Below, in pieces: positions 1 to 5,148 of a stretch of 5,148 nucleotides of DNA; positions within the stretch are counted from its first letter, which is position 1; the number at the start of each line of letters is the position of its first letter. Position numbers and translations under genes: made by a program. The stretch comes from Clostridia bacterium (GTDB taxonomy: Bacteria > Bacillota_E > SLMV01 > PUMD01), in NCBI GenBank assembly GCA_003562655.1, contig PWUC01000186.1:1-5148 (forward strand). Direction: 5' to 3'. The notes below the pieces were generated by a model, which was not told where the DNA came from, ran no database searches, and saw only the letters and a list, made by a program, of their open reading frames with translations.

Positions 1-1372
1 CGGATACCACGTAGTCCGGGAGCAGCCTTTCGGATACTTCCACGGGTTCCTCCAGGGCGGCCCGGAGTATCTCCGCCTGGGTCATGCCGAAGAACTCCCG
101 GGTCACCTCATCCTCGCGGTCCCATTCATTTCCGGCGTGAGAGCGCACAGCCAGCATGTACTCCATCATTCTATCGAAGCCGAACTCCTCCGCCAGGTAC
201 AGGACCATGTACCGGGCCATGGGGTAGAACGCTCGAAGAGGAGTCCCGCTGGTGAGAAGCTCCCGGATGTTTTCAGGCTCAAACGACACCGGGTTGAACC
301 AGTGCAGAGTCACCCCCTGCGACCTGAGGAGCTTCGGGTAGTCGTAGTGGACCAGGGTATCAGGCAGAACCTCAAAACACACGGCCAGTCCCTCGACGGC
401 CCATGTTGGAACGGCCACCAGGGACATGCCTCTCTCAAGCAGTGCGTGGATGTGCAGCAAGTGGGCGAGCTCGTGGCGCAGCCACCATGTGCGCGGCGGT
501 CCTGTGCCGACGGAGATAGCCCGGGCCTGGCAGGGATAGATTGACCCTCGCTCCCAGAGAAGCAGCTGGTCGGCTTTGTCCGCAGCGGTAATGCTCACCG
601 GCAGCCGGTACCCCGGGCTGAACACCTCGTCCATATACAGCAACGCATCCTCGAGCGCCCGTTCCACCTCTCGCCGCTCTTCCTCGTCCCATCCAACCGG
701 GTGCCAGGTTGTGATCCTCTCATCCACCACCACGCTGTCGTACCCCGGAATGCTCACCCCGGGCTCCACATCATCCGCGCCCATCTCTTCCACGTGGAAG
801 GTGTATCTGAAGTCACGGTGTCCACGGATGTCCCCGGCATCGACGGTCAACCGGTACCAGGTACCGTCGTGCTCAAACGTCAGCTGCTGATTTTTGAACA
901 TGACGGGGGTGAGGGCGACGCCGATGGCCAGCGCTTCCTCCATCAGCTCCGGCGGCTCACCGTCATGGGGGAAGGATATCTCGTGCTCCAGGTCACCGTC
1001 GGGAAGCTGGCGGGTGAAACTGTGTATCTCCAACGAAGGGCGCAAGTAACGGCCTCCTTGTAGCCTGAAGGTGTACAGGGTCATCTCATCATCTTCATGG
1101 TTGACGAGCGGTACGAAGGCAGTCATCGTCCGATGCCATTCCGGCGACTCGTACAGCAGCCTGGGCTGCGCTGTCCCTTCCTCGATGGGAATGGAATAGA
1201 TTCTGCCGTCGAGGACCAGCAGCACGTCGTCCATCCCGGGCCCGTGGTGCAATGCCGCGGACCGCCCTTGCACGGTGCTTCCCCCGTAGCTCGCCGCGAT
1301 GCCAGCCGCCACCAATACGAGGACCGTCAGAAAGATGAGAAGCGGCAGTCCGGTTTTCTTATCCGGTCCCAT
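1..1372 (-). CDS. Membrane-anchored peptidase MA-like zinc metalloprotease, partial (C-terminus off the left edge)
   Basis: This frame is open from the ATG at 1370-1372 to the left edge, giving 457 residues without a stop. Residues 1-6 are polar with two lysines, and about 8-27 form a hydrophobic segment (LPLLIFLTVLVLVAAGIAAS), so the protein is a signal-anchored or secreted one acting outside the membrane. Residues about 45-220 are rich in beta-strand-like sequence and have no recognised function. Residues about 235-457 resemble a peptidase MA-like domain: H300-E301-L-A-H304 is an HExxH zinc site, and E327 in WAVEGLA, 23 residues further on, is the expected third zinc ligand of a gluzincin. 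The start is supported by a purine-rich ribosome binding site at 1378-1386 and by the hydrophobic segment directly after it. The frame stays open upstream as far as 1693, but that part is ABC pseudogene sequence. The family assignment is good; the substrate is unknown. Nothing nearby suggests a partner. Confidence 0.85.
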   Translation of the reverse strand, partial: MGPDKKTGLPLLIFLTVLVLVAAGIAASYGGSTVQGRSAALHHGPGMDDVLLVLDGRIYSIPIEEGTAQPRLLYESPEWHRTMTAFVPLVNHEDDEMTLYTFRLQGGRYLRPSLEIHSFTRQLPDGDLEHEISFPHDGEPPELMEEALAIGVALTPVMFKNQQLTFEHDGTWYRLTVDAGDIRGHRDFRYTFHVEEMGADDVEPGVSIPGYDSVVVDERITTWHPVGWDEEERREVERALEDALLYMDEVFSPGYRLPVSITAADKADQLLLWERGSIYPCQARAISVGTGPPRTWWLRHELAHLLHIHALLERGMSLVAVPTWAVEGLAVCFEVLPDTLVHYDYPKLLRSQGVTLHWFNPVSFEPENIRELLTSGTPLRAFYPMARYMVLYLAEEFGFDRMMEYMLAVRSHAGNEWDREDEVTREFFGMTQAEILRAALEEPVEVSERLLPDYVVS

Positions 1373-1377
1373 TGGCT

Positions 1378-1386
1378 GACCCCCTC
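1378..1386 (-). promoter_or_regulatory. Ribosome binding site deciding the start of the metalloprotease gene
   Basis: On the minus strand the sequence reads GAGGGGGTC, five bases before the ATG at 1370-1372. This matters because the same frame is open for more than 300 bases upstream and contains other ATG codons (for example 1667-1669), so a longest-ORF rule would choose a start that is too early. Confidence 0.55.
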
Positions 1387-2220
1387 GCCCTGAAGCCACC
1401 AGGTGCCTTGCTATGTGTATTCTACCATTTATTGCTCGCCCTCGTGAATGCCTCTCATCCGGAACTCTGGCATCTGTGTGATGATTATGGTCAGGATGCC
1501 TGCCCGGGACAGGTGCCTCATTCATGGGGTAGCGATGACAGTAGTCTGGCCTCAAGCGATCATCTGTGACCAGCAAACCTGGATCAGCGAGCAGCGCCCT
1601 TTGCAGGAGTAAGCGTTGAACCTGGCCCATACTGAGGACCATTCCCTCCTCCCCGGCAGCCTCAACCATGGTACCGAGCCCCCAGGGCAGATCTTAGACA
1701 AGGTCCCCGCAACCCACCCCGTCGACCCACAGGGACCCTCAGCATATCCTGCCGTGCTCACATTGAGCAGTGCTGTCCTGCCTGATGTAAACCGGCGCTG
1801 GATGCAGGTGTGGTATCTCATGAGCATCCAGGGGTCTTGCATTCGCCAGGATCCAACCCTCTTCAGGGTGGCCAGTCCCCAGGAGCATCTCGGCTGACGT
1901 TGCCTTGCCGGTGCCGTCACGACCCACAAGGAAGAGGAGCTGATCATCCGTGAACGTCGCCATGACATCTCGTGGCACGGAATCTCACTGAGAGTCCCGT
2001 ATCGCCGTCCACCGGTCAATTCTGGGTGGCACACTAAGTCTGCCGAGGGCATCAACTATCCTCTGTAGGCGGAGTCGATACAAGCTCACCCAGGATGTCG
2101 AGTATGCTGGTTGGCATGGTGACGTCTCATTGTGTGCAGCACCTGCAGCAGCGAGCTCCTGCACGACTCGCGAGCAGAATCCGATGAAGAAACAGCCAGG
2201 AAGCTGTGCGGGCTTTCCTG
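1385..2220 (-). pseudogene. Decayed ABC exporter (end of membrane domain plus nucleotide-binding domain)
   Basis: No intact gene fits this stretch, but on the minus strand an ABC exporter can be followed in order. About 2015-2086 reads as the linker after the last membrane helix (LYRLRLQRIVDALGRLSVPP). Positions 1898-1924 are a Walker A relic (GRDGTGKAT), followed by a block ending in GWILANARPLD. Positions 1772-1789 are a Q-loop (YIRQDS), and 1613-1636 the signature (LSMGQVQR), preceded by LPWGLGTMV. Positions 1559-1576 are Walker B (LLVTDD). The switch region, in a second frame at 1432-1518, reads RHLSRAGILTIIITQ and then a HEGEQ block. In-frame stops occur at 1985-1987, 1739-1741 and 1694-1696. 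A further frame change falls between 1559 and 1518, and another near 2087, where GDVTM-like membrane-domain sequence lies in a third frame. Most of the N-terminal membrane domain is missing. The DD at Walker B and Q in place of the switch histidine resemble the degenerate-site subunit of heterodimeric exporters such as TM287/288. Outer limits are approximate. Confidence 0.85.
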
Positions 2221-2255
2221 TAGGCTTCAGGTAGTGGCATTCGTACTTACAGGTA

Positions 2256-2798
2256 TTACCCGCGGCGGAGCTGGTACCCGCGGAGCTTTCTTGCCGCCGA
2301 GACGGCGGCCAGGCACTTCAGGACATCTCCGGGGATATAGGGCAGGGCCCCCGCGACCAGGGCCCCCTGCAGCGGCACCCCCGTGACGTGAGAGAGCCAC
2401 AGCACACCCGGTATGTACACGGCGAGCACACCGCCGATGAGGCAGCTCAAGAGCATTCGCCCCGCCCCGTCCGAACGACCCGCCACCCGGCCTGTCAGGG
2501 CCGCACCCACGATCATCCCCACGAGGTAACCGCCTCCCGGCCCCAGGAGCACCGAGAATCCCCCCGCACCCCCGAAGACGGGCATGCCGGTCAGCCCCGC
2601 GAGCACGTATACCAGCTGGCTCAGGCCGCCGTAGCGGGCTCCGAGGAACAGCCCCGCCATCATGGTGCCGAGGGTCTGCCCGGTGATGGGGACGGGGGAC
2701 AGGGGTATGGGGATGCGGACGAAGGACAATACGGTGGTCACCGCGGCGAAGAGAGCCACGTGCAGCAGGATGCGGGTGTTCTCGGCTTCGGTGTTCAT
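2256..2798 (-). CDS. bioY: BioY, biotin-specific S component of an ECF transporter
   Basis: This is a complete gene of 180 residues, the usual BioY length. BioY is an integral membrane protein that binds biotin and, with the ECF module (transmembrane EcfT and ATPases EcfA/A'), imports it. About six hydrophobic segments can be seen, beginning near residue 10. Family hallmarks are present: PVPITGQTLG at 35-44, the glycine-rich GGAGGFSVLLGPGGGYLVG at about 76-94, and the C-terminal PGDVLK at 156-161, whose Asp158 and Lys161 fall in the conserved motif associated with biotin binding. The ATG at 2796-2798 is preceded by AAGGGAG at 2809-2815, with a ten-base spacer. No EcfA or EcfT gene and no biotin synthesis gene is in the window, so it probably shares energy-coupling proteins encoded elsewhere. 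I found no convincing BirA operator upstream. A longer overlapping frame (2227-2841) lacks these motifs and is a shadow. Confidence 0.96.
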   Translation of the reverse strand: MNTEAENTRILLHVALFAAVTTVLSFVRIPIPLSPVPITGQTLGTMMAGLFLGARYGGLSQLVYVLAGLTGMPVFGGAGGFSVLLGPGGGYLVGMIVGAALTGRVAGRSDGAGRMLLSCLIGGVLAVYIPGVLWLSHVTGVPLQGALVAGALPYIPGDVLKCLAAVSAARKLRGYQLRRG

Positions 2799-2841
2799 CC
2801 GGGCCTGTCTCCCTTCGCGCCCTCACGGTTTCCCGACCCAT

Positions 2842-2859
2842 ATCTGGATTACAACAGAT
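2842..2859. promoter_or_regulatory. Short inverted repeat in the bioY/amidohydrolase divergent region
   Basis: ATCTG at 2842-2846 and CAGAT at 2855-2859 are perfect reverse complements separated by eight AT-leaning bases. The element lies 44 bases upstream of bioY and about 114 upstream of the amidohydrolase start. The size would suit a dimeric regulator half-site pair, but five-base arms can easily arise by chance. Confidence 0.2.
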
Positions 2860-2902
2860 CGTCCGGCGGCTGTCATCCCCCCTGAGCGGGGAACATACTC
2901 CA

Positions 2903-2936
2903 GATGCGGGCCTTGCAGGATACGGGCCCGCTGATC
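2903..2936. promoter_or_regulatory. Imperfect hairpin or operator-like inverted repeat upstream of the amidohydrolase operon
   Basis: GCGGGCC at 2906-2912 pairs perfectly with GGCCCGC at 2925-2931 around a 12-base loop. The pairing extends by GAT (2903-2905) with ATC (2934-2936) if a two-base bulge is allowed. It lies 36-70 bases before the ATG of the cyclic amidohydrolase. There is no T-run on either side, which argues against an intrinsic terminator. It could be an operator or a leader hairpin; no regulator is encoded in the window. Confidence 0.35.
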
Positions 2937-2956
2937 AGAAGATAGGGGTATACATC

Positions 2957-2965
2957 GGAAGGAGA
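2957..2965 (+). promoter_or_regulatory. Strong ribosome binding site of the cyclic amidohydrolase
   Basis: GGAAGGAGA lies eight bases before the ATG at 2973, counted from the end of AAGGAG. It is near-consensus and fixes the start of the gene. Confidence 0.8.
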
Positions 2966-2972
2966 TGAGATC

Positions 2973-4343
2973 ATGAAAGCGGACCTTGTCCTGCGCGGAG
3001 GCACCGTCGTGGATCCCCGCGGTGGGTACCGGGCGGACGTGGTGGTCAGAGATGGGATCATAGCTGCCCTCACCGACGGTCACCCCCCCAGAGCCCACGA
3101 GACGCTGGACGTCAGCGGCAAGTTCGTGCTACCGGGGCTCATCGACACCCACGTACACATCCGCTATCCCGGGCATCCGGCCCGGGAGGACTTCGCCACC
3201 GGTACCAGGGCGGCCGCCGCCGGCGGGATCACCACCATACTGGAACACCCCATATCCAGGCCGGCCGTCAGTTCTGCAGATATCCTTCTTCGGCGCTGGG
3301 AGCGCTGCCGCGACCAGGCTTACGTGGACTATGCCTTCTTCGGGGCCGCCGGCGAGGAGAACATCGAGGCGATCGCCGGGCTCGCGGAGGCGGGGGCCGT
3401 CGCCTTCAAGACCTTCCTGCACGCTGCCCCTCCAGGCCGGGAGGATGAGTTCGAGGGACTGACCGCCACCGGGGATGGGGGTCTGTACGAGGTGTTCAGG
3501 GCCGTCGCCCGTACCGGCAGGATATCCGTGATCCACGCCGAGTCGAATTCCATGGTCGAGTATTACATAGATAAGTACCGGGAGGAGGGCAGAAACGATA
3601 TCCTCGCTCACTCAGACTCCAGGCCCGTGCTCAGCGAGATAGTCAGCATAGCGGGCAGCCTGGAGATGGCCAGGGCGGCGGGGGCCCAGCTGATGGTGGC
3701 ACACATCAGCGGTGGAACCGTTGCCGAATACCTCGAGGACGCCAGGGTGGAGTATGAGGTGCTGGTGGAGACCTGCCCTCACTACCTGTTCCTCTCCCGG
3801 GAGGACACCCCCCAGCTGGGGCCCTACGCCAAGATCAACCCGCCCATCAGGTCAGAGGACGAAAGGGCGAGGCTCTGGGAGGCGATCGGCAGGGGAGGGA
3901 TAGACTTCATAGGCTCCGATCACGGGCCGTTTTTGCCGGAGGAGAAGGAGGGGGGATGGTTCGACATCTGGAGCGCACCCGCCGGTGCGGTGGGCCTGGA
4001 GACGATGGTCCCCCTGGTGCTGGGCGCTGTCAACGAGGGTATGTTGTCCCTCTCCGAGGTGACCGCGCTGCTGTGCGAAAATGCCGCCCTGCAGTTCGGC
4101 CTGTGGCCCCGCAAGGGACAGATTGCCGTGGGGGCCGATGCGGACCTGGTGGTCGTGGACATGGACCGGCCTGGCATCATCGACCGGGAGAAGATGTACA
4201 CGAAGGCGTCCGAGTGCGCCCTCCTGTACGACGGTTGGGAGACCACAGCTGCCCCGGTGATGACGATCGTTCGTGGGGAAGTGGTCATGAGAGATGGGGA
4301 GATTGTGGGTAAAGAAGGACATGGAGAGCTGGTGAAGCCATGA
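2973..4343 (+). CDS. Metal-dependent cyclic amidohydrolase (hydantoinase/allantoinase/dihydroorotase-like)
   Basis: This is a complete gene of 456 residues, about the length of bacterial allantoinases and D-hydantoinases. The enzymes hydrolyse a cyclic amide or ureide ring in the cytoplasm using two metal ions held in a TIM-barrel. All six expected ligands can be seen: H60 and H62 (DTHVHIRYPG), the lysine to be carboxylated K146 (AFKTFL), H188 (VIHAE), H244 (VAHIS) and D316 (GSDH). ETCPHYL at 266-272 and KINPPIR at 287-293 are substrate-loop motifs of the superfamily. The flanking beta-sandwich is formed by residues about 1-55 and the C-terminal GADADLVVVD region at 387-396. Specificity is uncertain: R64 after the HxH is dihydroorotase-like, but the MPN or MPLN expected near residues 91-94 is replaced by EHPIS. 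It overlaps the next gene by four bases (ATGA), which couples it to an amidase and favours a catabolic role in ureide or hydantoin breakdown over pyrimidine synthesis. Confidence 0.9.
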   Translation: MKADLVLRGGTVVDPRGGYRADVVVRDGIIAALTDGHPPRAHETLDVSGKFVLPGLIDTHVHIRYPGHPAREDFATGTRAAAAGGITTILEHPISRPAVSSADILLRRWERCRDQAYVDYAFFGAAGEENIEAIAGLAEAGAVAFKTFLHAAPPGREDEFEGLTATGDGGLYEVFRAVARTGRISVIHAESNSMVEYYIDKYREEGRNDILAHSDSRPVLSEIVSIAGSLEMARAAGAQLMVAHISGGTVAEYLEDARVEYEVLVETCPHYLFLSREDTPQLGPYAKINPPIRSEDERARLWEAIGRGGIDFIGSDHGPFLPEEKEGGWFDIWSAPAGAVGLETMVPLVLGAVNEGMLSLSEVTALLCENAALQFGLWPRKGQIAVGADADLVVVDMDRPGIIDREKMYTKASECALLYDGWETTAAPVMTIVRGEVVMRDGEIVGKEGHGELVKP

Positions 4344-5148
4344 GGATCGACGGAGACCGCCTGCTCCGGGACCTGGAGGACCTGGGGAAGATCGGGTATG
4401 TACAGGGCCACGGGGTCACCCGCCTGGCCCTCACCGAGGAGGACCTGCAGGGGCGGCGGTGGCTGATGGACCGGATGCAGGAGGCCGGGCTCGAGGTGCA
4501 TGTGGATGCCGCGGCCAACATCATCGGCAGGCTCCCGGCCCCCGACGAGGATGCCCGCACGGTGATGATCGGCTCGCACCTGGACACGGTTCCCGAAGGA
4601 GGAAGGTTCGACGGCCCCCTCGGGGTGCTGGCGGGCCTCGAGTGTGCCCGTACCCTCGCCGAGGGGGGAGCGGTCCTGCCCTGGCACCTGGAGGTGGTCA
4701 ACTTTACCGACGAGGAGGGACACCACTACGCCGGCCCCTTCGGCAGTCGGGCGATGATCGGGGAGATCTCGAGGGAGGAGCTCTTCCGTCACAAGGAGGA
4801 GAACGTGCCCAGCCTCGCCGAGGACCTTGCTCGCGTGGGCGTCGACCCCGAGAAGGTTGGCGAGGCCAGGCGTGACCCCCGGGATATCCGGGCGTACTTC
4901 GAGCTGCACGTGGAGCAGGGCAGCCGCATGGAACGGGAGGGCCTGGACGTGGCCGCCGTAACCGGGATCGTGGGCATCTTCCGCTACCTGGTGACGGTGC
5001 TGGGTGAGGCCAACCATGCGGGTACGACGCCCATGGCTCACCGCAGTGATGCCCTGGTGTCTGCATCGAGACTCTTTCAGCTGCTTCCGGAATGGGCCCG
5101 CGCCCGCTCCGAGGAAATGGTGGCCACCATCGGCCAGCTGGCCGTCGA
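4340..5148 (+). CDS. M20-family N-carbamoyl-L-amino acid hydrolase / allantoate amidohydrolase-like protein, partial
   Basis: The frame runs from the ATG at 4340 to the right edge, covering 269 residues of a family that is usually about 410 long, so roughly the last third is missing. The enzymes cleave the carbamoyl or ureido group from a linear product (N-carbamoyl amino acid, allantoate or similar), releasing ammonia and carbon dioxide, with a di-metal centre. Visible ligands: H80 and D82 in GSHLDTVPEGG, D91 in FDGPLGVLAG, the catalytic base and ligand pair E125-E126 in NFTDEEG, and H190 in ELHVEQG. The final histidine ligand would lie beyond the window. GEANHAGTTPMAHRSDA at 222-238 is the family's inserted dimerisation-domain motif. 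The start codon shares ATGA with the stop of the upstream gene, and GGAGAG lies 11 bases upstream, so translation is coupled. After DEEG this protein has HHYAGPFGSR, whereas SRF or similar is usual. AllC and HyuC/AmaB-type functions cannot be separated from this fragment. Confidence 0.92.
   Translation, partial: MRIDGDRLLRDLEDLGKIGYVQGHGVTRLALTEEDLQGRRWLMDRMQEAGLEVHVDAAANIIGRLPAPDEDARTVMIGSHLDTVPEGGRFDGPLGVLAGLECARTLAEGGAVLPWHLEVVNFTDEEGHHYAGPFGSRAMIGEISREELFRHKEENVPSLAEDLARVGVDPEKVGEARRDPRDIRAYFELHVEQGSRMEREGLDVAAVTGIVGIFRYLVTVLGEANHAGTTPMAHRSDALVSASRLFQLLPEWARARSEEMVATIGQLAV

Noticed and set aside
137..1393. Several plus-strand open frames of 98-135 codons
   Set aside because: All lie opposite the continuous metalloprotease frame, lack motifs, and have the biased composition of antisense shadows.
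1552..2055. Minus-strand open frame of 167 codons and the shorter 1739-1978 frame as possible small genes
   Set aside because: The 1739-1978 frame contains the Walker A and Q-loop relic and stops mid-domain, and the 167-codon frame is merely a neighbouring frame of the same ABC pseudogene.
2192..2207. Terminator-like hairpin after bioY (ACAGC/GCTGT on the minus strand, followed by TTCTTC)
   Set aside because: The stem is only five base pairs and the T-tract is interrupted, so it is too weak to call as a terminator, although the location about 50 bases after the bioY stop would suit.
2227..2841. Open frame of 204 codons on the same strand as bioY in another frame
   Set aside because: It encodes an Arg/Pro/Gly-rich product with no motifs, while the overlapping frame gives a canonical BioY.
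2842..2856. TTGTAATCC on the minus strand as half of a BirA biotin operator upstream of bioY
   Set aside because: A BirA site needs a matching GGTTACAA-type half at the proper spacing; the downstream sequence GAAACC does not supply it.
2913..2954. TTGCAG and TATACA as -35 and -10 boxes for the amidohydrolase operon
   Set aside because: The spacing is about 30 bases, far beyond the usual 17, and no better pair could be seen.
3920..5041. Antisense open frame of 373 codons opposite the end of the amidohydrolase and the M20 gene
   Set aside because: It has no recognisable domain and low-complexity proline/histidine/arginine-rich content, and it lies wholly opposite two well-supported genes. Long antisense frames are expected in GC-rich coding DNA.

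Overview
The window is GC-rich bacterial DNA with ATG starts, strong AGGAGG-type ribosome binding sites, and one ATGA gene overlap. The gene content (an ECF-type BioY biotin transporter, a cyclic amidohydrolase paired with an M20 amidase, and relics of a heterodimer-type ABC exporter) would suit a high-GC member of the Bacillota or a relative. No rRNA or other phylogenetic marker is present, so this placement is only a guess.

Layout. Positions 1-1372 (minus strand) hold the N-terminal 457 residues of a membrane-anchored, zinc-dependent peptidase of the MA-like (gluzincin) type, with HELAH and a downstream WAVEG glutamate; its C-terminus lies beyond the left edge. From about 1385 to 2220 (minus strand) no intact gene exists. 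The stretch is a heavily decayed ABC exporter in which linker, Walker A, Q-loop, signature, Walker B and switch region can still be read in order, broken by three in-frame stops and frame changes. Positions 2256-2798 (minus strand) encode BioY, the membrane S component for biotin uptake. A 174-base divergent intergenic region with inverted repeats follows. On the plus strand, positions 2973-4343 encode a complete metal-dependent cyclic amidohydrolase (hydantoinase/allantoinase/dihydroorotase superfamily). It overlaps by four bases an M20-family N-carbamoyl amino acid hydrolase or allantoate amidohydrolase-like gene (4340 to the right edge, incomplete).

How they work together. The two plus-strand genes form a translationally coupled pair. 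The first enzyme would open a cyclic ureide or amide ring, and the second would remove the carbamoyl or ureido group from the linear product, as in hydantoin or allantoin degradation. The exact substrate cannot be read from the sequence, and the metal-site context of the first enzyme does not match any of the standard subgroups cleanly. BioY is divergently placed and probably works independently with ECF energy-coupling proteins encoded elsewhere. The least ordinary things in the window are the dead ABC exporter, the peptidase reading frame that runs back into it, and the substrate ambiguity of the cyclic amidohydrolase. I found no clear sign of a wholly new multi-gene system.
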